Shown here one piece after another: positions 9,465 to 19,720 of a stretch of 24,535 bases of DNA. The stretch lies in IMG/VR virus record IMGVR_UViG_3300007539_000212, positions 1-24,535 of that record; one strand, written 5' to 3'. Numbering within the stretch: position 1 is the first letter of the stretch; each line of letters opens with the position of its first letter. The notes below the pieces were generated by a model, which saw only the letters and a list, made by a program, of their open reading frames with translations, made no database searches and was not told the DNA's origin. Position numbers and translations under genes: made by a program. The DNA comes from a virus.

Positions 9465-12400
9465 TTAATAGGATAATCTTAGTGGAAGTAATCTAGAAAT
9501 ATTTGCAGAAGTTTCTATCCCAAGTAATCCATTTTGATTATAAAATTCAAATTCTTTAGCATTTAAACCTCTAGATCCATCAATTGCCCCCCAAGTGTAT
9601 GATCCATAACTTAAAAGATTAGATGGTAAGTTTGATGTAGTTATTCCATCTACTGATGAAACATTTGAATAAATACGAAGAGTTGAAGAACCAACAGAAA
9701 CTATATGATTTGCATAATAAACATTATCAATAAAACTATTTCCAATAGAAACAATTTCACTTAAATTATTCTTAATAGATGTAACCCCACTTCCAATTAT
9801 AGTATTTTCCACTACAAAATAATCTCCTGTAGATAAACCAGAAATAGAAACATCATTGACTATGTTTGGATTTGGTATAATATCAAAAATTAATACTGGA
9901 CTTGTTGTTCCTATTCCTATAGCACTTGTCCCTATTCCAACAATTAATCCATAATCTCCATTATATGATACACTTTCAATAGTCTCAGTTACTGCAGTAG
10001 TTCCTAATCCAACAATTCTTATATCATTTAATGTTTGTCCCAAATCATCAATATTTTTAAAAATTGGATAAACATTTTTTACATATAATCTTGTATCTGT
10101 AGATGCAATTGATGTAATTATATTTGTACTTGGATATATTCCTGGCTCTAGATAATCTCTCTCCTTTGATACAATATTACCATCAATTATTAAATCTGTA
10201 GTTTGCTTAGACCAAACTACTGGACGTAAAAATGTACCGTCAGTAACAATTCCAATACCACCATATGTTTGAGTTTCTAAAGTGTCAGATGCAATTAGTT
10301 CATAAATTGTTCTTTCTTCTTGGCTAGGAACATTATCTTGTTTTTGTAGTCTTAATCTATCTCCTGGTTTGATGGTTTCGGCAACATCAACTTCAATATA
10401 ATCATCAGAAGATCCAACATAGAGATATATTTTCAATTTACTTCCGCTCTTTGGAGCTTCTCTAAATGACAATCTAGTTCCACCATTAAAGATATAATCT
10501 ATATTTGGTTTTTGTAAAACATCATTTAAAAATATTAAAAGATTATTTGCAAGAGCTATACCAGAATCCGCTTGAGCAACAACACTATAATATTCTTTAG
10601 TTACTATAGTTCTTGTTAGTAAGAAAGACTTTCTAAATCCATTAAATAAATTGCTAAAATCATCAAGTTCTAGAAGTTGCCCAAAAGTCCATCCAGAAAA
10701 TTTATTTTGGTATCTATTTTTAACAGTTATATTGAATGCTGAAGTTCCTATTCCTACTTGATACGGAATTCCAGTTAATGATAAATTATCTCCAATAGAA
10801 TAACCATATCCCCTATTTTCAATCTCAAAAGATATTACACTTCCACCTGTTCCAACATTAACATTCATAGATGCATTTTTACCAGATCCACCACTGAGAG
10901 GTAAATTTTTATAAGGAGTAGGTTCATCTATGAAAAGTAAAGGAGGATTTGATGATGTATAACCACTTCCGGGATTTGAAATTGTAAATGATGTTACTAT
11001 TCCGTTATTGACAGAAGATAAAACAGAAGCTCCAAAACCAACTCCTAGAGTATCTGCAATAGAAACTCTAGGATTTATTGTATATCCAGATCCACCAGTT
11101 GAAATGCCAATTGATTGTATAGTTCCTGCTATAGAAACAACTGCATAAGCATATGCTCTTTGCTGTACTTGATACCCACTTCCAATTCCAACTGAAAACT
11201 CATTAATTATTCCACCTTTTGGTAAATCTCTATCTATTTCTGAACCAGTAAATGAGATTGTTTGGCCAGTACCAACAATTTCATAATCGGATTCCAAAAT
11301 TGATCCAACATCCCCATAAAATGGTCTCTGGAATATGTTATTAACTAAAATAAATCCAAAACTTGTTTGAATACCTGATATTGTTTGACCATTATTTTTC
11401 AAATCAAAATCAGATGTGGAGCTATCAAAATTCTCTGATATGTCATCTATTATATAATTTGTATCATAATTTAGTTTATAAAATACTCTTCCGTGAAATG
11501 ATGATTTTGATGTAAGTGACCCAATCCCAGAAGGACCATATGGAGGATCTGAAAAGTATAAAATACCATCTTTAATTCTATAATCTCCAGATAGTACAGT
11601 TACAGATGCTCCCACTGTATGACCAGAAGAAACTGATCCCATACACCCTCTATCAACATTTAAGACATTAGTAGATCCAACACCTACTAAATTTACTTTT
11701 ATTATTTCATTGTTAATTTTTATTAAAGAATTACCTTCTATTTTTGATATATCATTGAGATAAATTGTAGTAGAGGATATTCCAACAGAAGAAGCAAGAG
11801 AAACGATAATATCTTTTCTGGATAATGGACTCTGTAAAATATTATCTATAGATATAACTGCTCTACTAGTTGCTAAATCAGTCTCTACAGATAGTGAATG
11901 AGTAGAACCAATACCAGTTATAGAAGTGAATGATACTGCGCTTCCTGCAATTGCTTCGGATCTTCCTATTGCTAATTTTATTTGATCTTTTGTTACTCTT
12001 ATAGCATATACAGTGTTTGGTAAGATACTAGTTAAACCAATACCAGATACATAAGTACTTGCAATTCCTATTGGATATCCAGTATTTTCAGAATACGTTA
12101 ATATTTCTCCAGTATTAAATTCATGATCATTTATTGATATTATAGAAGTTGATGTGTTTATTCCAGATGGATCAAATTCTTTATAAAAAATTCTATTTGT
12201 AGAAGAATATAGTACAAAAGTACTTAAACCGATTAGTCCTCCACCCAAACTAGTAACTATTCCAGTAAATTGAGAACTAATATCATCCAATAATAAAACT
12301 TTATTAGTTCTTGATTCATTATAATCTGTAATAAGTTTTGAATCAAATTTTATAATTTTAGATAATGAGGAATCTTCAGTATCTTCTGATACTAAATCAT

Positions 12401-15400
12401 AATAAAATCTGTCATAAACAGATGCTTCTCCAAGCAATTCAATAGTTAAATCAATTATAGAATCTTCTTTTTTGATTATTGCTGTATTTCCAATTCCATT
12501 TATAATCTCATAATTTGAAAAATTCTTGAATCCAGAAACATGAGTTAAGCTATTCACTGGTTCTTTCCAAGTTTCATAATCAACTTCACCCCTAACTGAA
12601 TATGAGAATCTTTGATAATAGTCATTATCGTGAATTCTTTGATCGGATAAGTTTAATTTTCCTTTATCCGAAATCCAGTTTTGTGGTTTTAAAAATAAAG
12701 GACTAACTAAGAAGTTTAAATCAAATTCATATTTTTCATCAACCTCTGACTTATAGTTTCCTATGGATCCAATTATTTTTTTATCACTATCAAATTCTCC
12801 ATTTACATTTCTAAGTTTTAAAATTCCAAAATTTGGATCCCATCCATTTTTTGCAACATATCCATAAGCAGAACCATCAATTTGACTTACTAACTCTCCT
12901 TCAACAAATTCAACTTCCTTAAATGTTGGAGTAAATTGTGCCAAGTTGCTTTTTTTAATAACCCTTCCATAAGTATATGCACTATCAAAAGTTCCACCAG
13001 TTAAACCTAAACCAGAAATTGAGTATGAAATACTTTCCGTTCCAGATGTAGTATTAATTTCTGTAACTGTAAAATAATGATATCCATAATCACTGGAGTT
13101 ATACCCATTTGCACTATCAGTAATTTTTACGTTTTCTACATATATTTCATCACCAATAGTAAATGGAAATGGATCAAATCCAAGAAGTGGAGCTCTTAAA
13201 GAAAGAGTATTTACTTCAAATGCGGAAGTTGCACCAATTACATTGACACCATTTGTGTTTATTGTTGGAATAAATCTAACATCTTTTGGTATACCACTAT
13301 CATTTACTAAAATATCAACACTTGAAACCGAACTTCCCTCAATATTAGTTTTTGTAATTATTGAAGAATTTCCTATAGCAATTGTATTTGGAGCAGAAAT
13401 GTAATCTTTTCCTCCACTATCCACACCAATAGAATTTAATGTGTAGTAATTTTTTAATTTTAAAATAGTATAAGCATCAGCTTTGGGTATTAATGTTTTG
13501 TCATTTGGTATTTCTAAACCCTGAGATATAATATCAAAATCAATTATTTTTCCAATTTCATCTGATTCTACAGAAACATCAGCAAAAGAACCAGTTGTAG
13601 AACCAACTGACAATATTGGTGGAAGGTTCTTCAAGGATTTTCCTGGATTTAAAACTTTTATTGAAAATATTCCTCCAGATTCATTAACTGATGCGGTAGA
13701 GTAAAACGCACTACTAAATCCAAGAGCATCATAATATAACCTTTCTGGATTACTTTCCAAATTTAATGTAATAGTGGTACTTCCTATTCCAGATACTTTA
13801 TGAATATTGTTATATTTTGACTCTAATACTTTTATTTTGGAATAATTGGAAACTTCTTCATTTACTGATGATGGATAAGTATTTAAATAATTTAAATCTT
13901 TACCTTCTACTCGGTAATAAAAAGTATTCAGTAAAGAGCTTCCAACAGAAATTAAAATTTTTGTATTTAAATCTTCATCACCATTAACTCCTTGTTTTTT
14001 AATTAAAGAAGTATCATATCTTGCTTTAAACTCTGGATCTCTATAGAAGACAATATCATATCCAGACATGCTAGAATCTGATGTTGCAATAGAAACTGTA
14101 TTTCCAGTATAAAAGTTTAACTTTGGATTAACTTTTGATAATGTGTGATTTCCTGATCCAAAAGAAGTGATACCAATATATTCATTTGGATATTTTGTTG
14201 AATCATATTTATTAGTTGCAAGCCTAATAGTATTGTCTGAAATTTTTATAGCATAGTATATTTGATTGTTAGTTAAAGGAGAAATAGGATCGTTTGCTGA
14301 ATATAAAAGCAAATCTCCAGTCTCATAATCGTGATTACTAATCAATATTGTAGATAGTGTTGAACCAACACCAACTGATGTGGATGCAAATGAGACAGGA
14401 TTAACAACTAATTTCTTAATATTTTCATCAAATAAGAAATTAAAGCTTTGAGTATAACTTGGATTTACATTTAGTCTAATTTTTTCATTTTGTTGTATGT
14501 TGTGCTCTTCATCTAATGTAATAACTGAGTCTATTCTTTTTGCAGTTCCAGTTATTTGATTTTTTATTGTTTCAAACTTGTGAGAATTACCACTAGCACT
14601 TACAAAATATACATAAGAAGTTGTATATCCAACCTTTTCTGTAGATACTCCAATATAATCTCTATTTAATTTTACGCAATATAATTGATCAATATTAGCA
14701 AGTGAAAAAGATGGAGTTAGTGATGAATTTCTAGACGCTAGTATAGTGCCACCAATAGAAACTAAAGATAATTCGTCTCCACTATTAAAACTATGTCCAG
14801 GAAGATATATTGCCCTTGGTGGAATTGATTTTACTATATTTGTACTTCCTGAAGTGCCAACAACGACACTTGTGTAGGTACTTCCAATACCGACAGATGA
14901 AGATGAATCAAAATAATAATACTTATTAACATTTAAATTGAAGTTATTTAACTTTTTATCAATATTAAATGTAAATTCTTTTGATAATTTTTCTACAAAT
15001 TTTCCCTGAGTGTGTGCAGAACCAGTCGAATTGTCATAGGATCTAATAACAATATATCTATTATTATAGTTATCAATATTAGTAATTAACATCTTCTCAT
15101 TACCAACTTTAATTAAATCATCAACATAAAAATTTCCAGTAGATGTTGGTTCTGATAAAGATATAAAAGTACTATATCCAGTTACTGTAGTGCTTGCAAC
15201 TGCTACACTTAATGTAGAAGAAAAAGTATTAACTCCAATAACTCTTTTCCCCTCTATATTTTTGTATGTTGAAGATGTTATTCCGGATATAAAAACAATA
15301 TCATTGTCAGAAAAACCGTGCGGAGAAGTACTGAATGCGGTAACTTTATTATCGGCTAAGGAAAATACTAAATTATTAACTTCAATACTTGTTGTAGCTA

Positions 15401-18400
15401 TTGAAATTATATTTTTTCCAATAATTTCATCAATATAACAATCAATTGTTTCATTAGAATCAAATATAACTTTATCATTAATATTATAGGAATTTCCAGG
15501 AAAATTTACGAAAACTGTTGATATGCCAGATTTTTTAGTATTTTTTACTTTTAATTTTACATTAGAATTTAATGGATCTGATAGAAAATCATAGCTTCTA
15601 TTTTCCTCCCCTAGTCCCAATGGTGTTATATTTCTTACATATTCTCCAGTATTTAAATATACATCCGATTGTGATCTAATTAGGTCATAATTGAATGGAT
15701 CTGTCTCATTATTATGCTCAAATGTAATATAAGGAAACTGTGGGTTTTTAAATGAATCTAAAGTTGAAAAATAAGCATAAGACCCATTAGGAAAATCCTC
15801 ATTAACGACAAATCTACCATTATACTCATCAAGATCGCCATTTCCGGTATATACATAATCTTCAATGAAATATCCAGATGGATAATTTGGTCTTAATGTG
15901 CTATCAGATAAAGGATTTAGTTCATAACTTGATTCAATTCTTTTAAGTCCCCCAGTTCCAGACGTATCTGGGATACTTTTTACATTTCCATATGGTCCAT
16001 ATATTGGATTTCCATCATATGCCCATCCAATAATTGGAGAGTGCGTATCTAATTCTTCAAGCTCTTCAAATGTGTTTGGATCTAAATTATCATTTAATAA
16101 TTTTCTAATTTCTTTTGGTGCATAAAACGAACATATTTTATTTTCTTTTTCCCTAGTTTCTGATTTTATCTGTAGTGTATCTTTATATTCCTCAAGGTTT
16201 AGTGTAGATTTATACCTTTCTACTGTATTAATTTTCCATTCTTGTAAATCTGCTCCAAATTTTGCACCATTTCCACTAGGAATAACACTTATATAAGTTT
16301 CTTTAGTATATCCAGTTCCTCCATTAATTATTTCAACTGAAACAATTTCTCCATCTAAAACACTTGCTCGTAATTTTGCATATTTTCCTGGACCAGAAAC
16401 AATTAACTCAGGGGGAGATGTATAATTTTCCCCAGAATTTACAATATAAACGCTATCAATTACTCCATTTTCATTAATAACTGGTTTTACTGCCCCATTT
16501 CTTCCAGTTTTTAAAGTAATTGTTGGGTTTCTTAAATAATCTATAACATCAGATGATCCATATCCTGCCCCACCATCCTTTAAGAAAATATTTTCAATAT
16601 TTCCTTTAACTTTCACATAAGCACTTGCATCATAATAGTCTGGTTTTTGTGTGCTTCCAATTCCTACAGATCCAACTATATTTACTGTTATTGGTGGATA
16701 TCTAAATTCATGAGTCCCAACTCCTATTGATTCTAAATTTTCATATATTTTATTATTATAATTAGTGCTTGATACACTTGAGGATGTTCCAGCATTACTT
16801 AGTTTAAATCTATTTTCATCAAGAACTGTTACTTTATAATAATTTGATGTAGATAGTCCAGATATTTCTGTTCCTTCACAGAAATATGCTAAAACTTCAC
16901 CATCTTTAAAACTATGATTTTTTGCAAAAATATAATTATCATAAGTATTGATACCAACAAAAGTTTTAAATAAATCTTCTCTATTTTGTGGAGGATAATT
17001 TTTAGAATCTATAATAACTCTTCTGTTTGAATATTTTTCTCCTGAATTTTTTAATACAATTCTATCAATTATTTTTCTTACTTTTTTTGAAGTAATTGTA
17101 TGTGATCTATTACCAAAAGATAAAAAATCAATTAAGTTTGTTTTTTGAAGTGCTCTTTCTTTTGTTGTTGCGAGAGAAAACTTAAAATTATCAATCTTTG
17201 CTATAAAATAAGTTCCACCATTTGATAATCTTGAAGTTGAATATCCAACATTAGTACTTCCAATTCCAATTGATAAACCACTAGTAGTATAGACTACTTC
17301 CTCCCCATCTAAAAATTTATGGTCTGTATTTAGATTTACTACATTTTCTGAAAGGCTTACAAATCTATCAGAAAAAGAAATATTATGTATAAATGCTTTT
17401 GTTTTTGCTTCAGCTTCTGAATTTACGCCATTTCCTCCAATTACATTAATTGAGGGTGTTTCGGTATAATCAAATCCAGGAGAAGATAAAACAATTTCGG
17501 AGATTGCTCCCTCTACACAAGCATATGCTTGTGCAGAAGACCCTATAGTATCTTCAATTAAAACTTCAGGAGGATTTATTACATCATATCCATTGCCTCC
17601 ATCAAGAACATTAATACGGTTTAATTGTCCATAATAGATAGAATTCAAAGATATTGGAGAATATAACTCAACACCATTGAGTGTTACCCCAATTGGACCA
17701 CGTATTTCTAGTTCATTTGATTTATTTTTTGGAACTTTCCTTATTCTTTTAAAGTTATTTTGATTTTTTAAACTTTTTTGTGATAGACTTGCTGGGGTAA
17801 TTCTATATGTTCCTGTACCAATGCCACTAATCGGTATTATTAAATTGCTATGAACATTTTCTCTACTAATACAAAGAGATAAATTATTATTATCAACTTT
17901 TTTCACATAATAAAATCCAGTAGATAAACCAACTATTTCACCACTAGTAGATTCTGGAATATAATATATTTTATCACCATTTATAAAATTGTGATCATTT
18001 AGTGAAATTATACTTGGAGAAATATTATTTTGTGTAAATGTTTTCGATCTATTGGTTGTTTCTAAATCTGAATATGAGGGAAACCCAGAAAATGCAATGT
18101 AAGTGTTCTTATCCTGATCCAAAAATGAATTTTGAATATCCGACATTAAACCTTTTAAATTTAAATCATTAGAAACATATTTTAATCTTTTTTTAACAAT
18201 GTAATTAGCTCCAAGTTCTAATGCCCCAGAGTTTATTTGAAATTGGATTTTACTTACAACTTGAGAAACTGTAGCATTATTAACTGCAACTCCTCCATTA
18301 GATAAATCAATAATATCAACTTTATCACCAACATAAAGAAAATGATAATCTTTTGTTATTATTGTGTTTGTTGCTGGATCTACTGATAAAACAGAATTTT

Positions 18401-19718
18401 TTGATGCATTATTATAAAACCAATTATTATTCTTTTTATCATCTAAACTTGTTTTTTCTCCTAGACTTTTTAAATACAATTCATCATTTGGAGTAAAATA
18501 TTTCGTATTTTCTTTATTAATTACATCTGAAATGGACCCAACAATCCTCATAATACATATTTGGTCTTCTTGATTATTTTCATAACCATAGATAAATTGA
18601 TTACCAATAATTTTGGTATTTTCTTGAAGTGTATTATCTAAACCAGAACAATCAAAAAATTGATTATATGATTTTGATTGATATGTTACTTCATTATATT
18701 CTCCCAAAGAGTCAAGATAATAAAAAGATCCAGAATCAGAAAAACCAATAGTAGAATCTACAGTAACTACTGATGTGGTAGTTCCTGTGCCGATTACTTC
18801 AGTTTTGTTATTAATAATGAAATTACCAACTAATGTATCTCTAGAGATTAAAATCTTATAATATTTTTTATTTCCCAAAAATATTTCTTCTACATTTGAA
18901 ATTGCTCCACTTGCCAAGGGGTTTGATAATGAATCACTTACAATTGTTGATTTTGTCAAATTTAATGGATTTCCTTCAATTGCATCAACAATCATTTCAT
19001 ATGCTACTAACCATTCAGCATCTGAAGGTGTTATTGTATTGTCAAATGGTTTTATTATTTCTACATTTTTTCCAAAAAGAACACTGAATAATATCTTTAA
19101 TGCAGTATCTGTCCCTTTTGATGAATAAAAGTCTCTTGCCCTTGTTAAAATATTTTCTATTGATAAATTTTGTTGAAAGTTTCTATTTTCAAATCCTGGT
19201 ATGAATTGATACTTATACTTTTTATAAAATTCTGCAAGAAATACAAAGCTTAAATTTTCAACAGAGTCCCCTAATAAATGATCTTCAGAATTTGTGGAAA
19301 TAAATGATAAAAATTCTGGATTATACTCGCTTTCTATTTGATCAATACCACTAAATCCTCTAATGCATCCATTAAAAGTATTTGCTGTTTTTTCTGTGTA
19401 TGTAATTATTTCATTGCCAATTTTAATAAGTCCGTACTTATCAGGAAAACCAGCAGTTGTATTTACATTAATTATATCATCAAATATACTAACATTTTCA
19501 GTTAAAAATATTGGAAATAATGAAAGATTAACATTAGAGTAAGTAGAAATATTTTTATATTTTGGTAAATCCTCAGATAAAGAAGTGGATCCAAATTGAT
19601 GTTGTTCGGAAATAAAATACTGACGAAGAAATTCTTTAAACAGAGGATTTTCTTCCTCAATAAAATTTGGTATTTGACTACTTAAAACATCTAAAATTTT
19701 AACCTTTCTTTCAATCAT
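9465..19718 (-). CDS. Giant modular baseplate protein in gp7 position, with YHYH-type module (3417 aa)
   Basis: This uninterrupted gene lies between gp6 and gp8, the place of T4 gene 7 (1032 aa). The N-terminus (MIERKVKILDVLSSQIPNFI) and a block near residues 192-215 (ARDFYSSKGTDTALKILFSV) resemble large T4-like cyanophage baseplate proteins. Near residues 1224-1245 is SPIIGWAYDGNPIYGPYG, the signature of a YHYH-family domain, which continues to about 1335 (LDEYNGRFVVNEDFPNGSYA). The rest is beta-rich and repetitive. It has about ten GGxGY-type modules and seven or eight HxFxxGDxVxY modules. It also has paired IGNEII/INNEII segments and a C-terminal fibre-like segment near 3030-3110 (FLNDVLQKPNIDY, FREAPKSGSKLKIYLY). 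Identity with gp7 rests on position. Recruitment of adhesin-like modules is inference. The start is 2 nt after gp6, with only a weak AAGAT upstream. Confidence 0.9.
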   Translation of the reverse strand: MIERKVKILDVLSSQIPNFIEEENPLFKEFLRQYFISEQHQFGSTSLSEDLPKYKNISTYSNVNLSLFPIFLTENVSIFDDIINVNTTAGFPDKYGLIKIGNEIITYTEKTANTFNGCIRGFSGIDQIESEYNPEFLSFISTNSEDHLLGDSVENLSFVFLAEFYKKYKYQFIPGFENRNFQQNLSIENILTRARDFYSSKGTDTALKILFSVLFGKNVEIIKPFDNTITPSDAEWLVAYEMIVDAIEGNPLNLTKSTIVSDSLSNPLASGAISNVEEIFLGNKKYYKILISRDTLVGNFIINNKTEVIGTGTTTSVVTVDSTIGFSDSGSFYYLDSLGEYNEVTYQSKSYNQFFDCSGLDNTLQENTKIIGNQFIYGYENNQEDQICIMRIVGSISDVINKENTKYFTPNDELYLKSLGEKTSLDDKKNNNWFYNNASKNSVLSVDPATNTIITKDYHFLYVGDKVDIIDLSNGGVAVNNATVSQVVSKIQFQINSGALELGANYIVKKRLKYVSNDLNLKGLMSDIQNSFLDQDKNTYIAFSGFPSYSDLETTNRSKTFTQNNISPSIISLNDHNFINGDKIYYIPESTSGEIVGLSTGFYYVKKVDNNNLSLCISRENVHSNLIIPISGIGTGTYRITPASLSQKSLKNQNNFKRIRKVPKNKSNELEIRGPIGVTLNGVELYSPISLNSIYYGQLNRINVLDGGNGYDVINPPEVLIEDTIGSSAQAYACVEGAISEIVLSSPGFDYTETPSINVIGGNGVNSEAEAKTKAFIHNISFSDRFVSLSENVVNLNTDHKFLDGEEVVYTTSGLSIGIGSTNVGYSTSRLSNGGTYFIAKIDNFKFSLATTKERALQKTNLIDFLSFGNRSHTITSKKVRKIIDRIVLKNSGEKYSNRRVIIDSKNYPPQNREDLFKTFVGINTYDNYIFAKNHSFKDGEVLAYFCEGTEISGLSTSNYYKVTVLDENRFKLSNAGTSSSVSSTNYNNKIYENLESIGVGTHEFRYPPITVNIVGSVGIGSTQKPDYYDASAYVKVKGNIENIFLKDGGAGYGSSDVIDYLRNPTITLKTGRNGAVKPVINENGVIDSVYIVNSGENYTSPPELIVSGPGKYAKLRASVLDGEIVSVEIINGGTGYTKETYISVIPSGNGAKFGADLQEWKINTVERYKSTLNLEEYKDTLQIKSETREKENKICSFYAPKEIRKLLNDNLDPNTFEELEELDTHSPIIGWAYDGNPIYGPYGNVKSIPDTSGTGGLKRIESSYELNPLSDSTLRPNYPSGYFIEDYVYTGNGDLDEYNGRFVVNEDFPNGSYAYFSTLDSFKNPQFPYITFEHNNETDPFNYDLIRSQSDVYLNTGEYVRNITPLGLGEENRSYDFLSDPLNSNVKLKVKNTKKSGISTVFVNFPGNSYNINDKVIFDSNETIDCYIDEIIGKNIISIATTSIEVNNLVFSLADNKVTAFSTSPHGFSDNDIVFISGITSSTYKNIEGKRVIGVNTFSSTLSVAVASTTVTGYSTFISLSEPTSTGNFYVDDLIKVGNEKMLITNIDNYNNRYIVIRSYDNSTGSAHTQGKFVEKLSKEFTFNIDKKLNNFNLNVNKYYYFDSSSSVGIGSTYTSVVVGTSGSTNIVKSIPPRAIYLPGHSFNSGDELSLVSIGGTILASRNSSLTPSFSLANIDQLYCVKLNRDYIGVSTEKVGYTTSYVYFVSASGNSHKFETIKNQITGTAKRIDSVITLDEEHNIQQNEKIRLNVNPSYTQSFNFLFDENIKKLVVNPVSFASTSVGVGSTLSTILISNHDYETGDLLLYSANDPISPLTNNQIYYAIKISDNTIRLATNKYDSTKYPNEYIGITSFGSGNHTLSKVNPKLNFYTGNTVSIATSDSSMSGYDIVFYRDPEFKARYDTSLIKKQGVNGDEDLNTKILISVGSSLLNTFYYRVEGKDLNYLNTYPSSVNEEVSNYSKIKVLESKYNNIHKVSGIGSTTITLNLESNPERLYYDALGFSSAFYSTASVNESGGIFSIKVLNPGKSLKNLPPILSVGSTTGSFADVSVESDEIGKIIDFDIISQGLEIPNDKTLIPKADAYTILKLKNYYTLNSIGVDSGGKDYISAPNTIAIGNSSIITKTNIEGSSVSSVDILVNDSGIPKDVRFIPTINTNGVNVIGATSAFEVNTLSLRAPLLGFDPFPFTIGDEIYVENVKITDSANGYNSSDYGYHYFTVTEINTTSGTESISYSISGLGLTGGTFDSAYTYGRVIKKSNLAQFTPTFKEVEFVEGELVSQIDGSAYGYVAKNGWDPNFGILKLRNVNGEFDSDKKIIGSIGNYKSEVDEKYEFDLNFLVSPLFLKPQNWISDKGKLNLSDQRIHDNDYYQRFSYSVRGEVDYETWKEPVNSLTHVSGFKNFSNYEIINGIGNTAIIKKEDSIIDLTIELLGEASVYDRFYYDLVSEDTEDSSLSKIIKFDSKLITDYNESRTNKVLLLDDISSQFTGIVTSLGGGLIGLSTFVLYSSTNRIFYKEFDPSGINTSTSIISINDHEFNTGEILTYSENTGYPIGIASTYVSGIGLTSILPNTVYAIRVTKDQIKLAIGRSEAIAGSAVSFTSITGIGSTHSLSVETDLATSRAVISIDNILQSPLSRKDIIVSLASSVGISSTTIYLNDISKIEGNSLIKINNEIIKVNLVGVGSTNVLNVDRGCMGSVSSGHTVGASVTVLSGDYRIKDGILYFSDPPYGPSGIGSLTSKSSFHGRVFYKLNYDTNYIIDDISENFDSSTSDFDLKNNGQTISGIQTSFGFILVNNIFQRPFYGDVGSILESDYEIVGTGQTISFTGSEIDRDLPKGGIINEFSVGIGSGYQVQQRAYAYAVVSIAGTIQSIGISTGGSGYTINPRVSIADTLGVGFGASVLSSVNNGIVTSFTISNPGSGYTSSNPPLLFIDEPTPYKNLPLSGGSGKNASMNVNVGTGGSVISFEIENRGYGYSIGDNLSLTGIPYQVGIGTSAFNITVKNRYQNKFSGWTFGQLLELDDFSNLFNGFRKSFLLTRTIVTKEYYSVVAQADSGIALANNLLIFLNDVLQKPNIDYIFNGGTRLSFREAPKSGSKLKIYLYVGSSDDYIEVDVAETIKPGDRLRLQKQDNVPSQEERTIYELIASDTLETQTYGGIGIVTDGTFLRPVVWSKQTTDLIIDGNIVSKERDYLEPGIYPSTNIITSIASTDTRLYVKNVYPIFKNIDDLGQTLNDIRIVGLGTTAVTETIESVSYNGDYGLIVGIGTSAIGIGTTSPVLIFDIIPNPNIVNDVSISGLSTGDYFVVENTIIGSGVTSIKNNLSEIVSIGNSFIDNVYYANHIVSVGSSTLRIYSNVSSVDGITTSNLPSNLLSYGSYTWGAIDGSRGLNAKEFEFYNQNGLLGIETSANISRLLPLRLSY

Positions 19719-19720
19719 TT

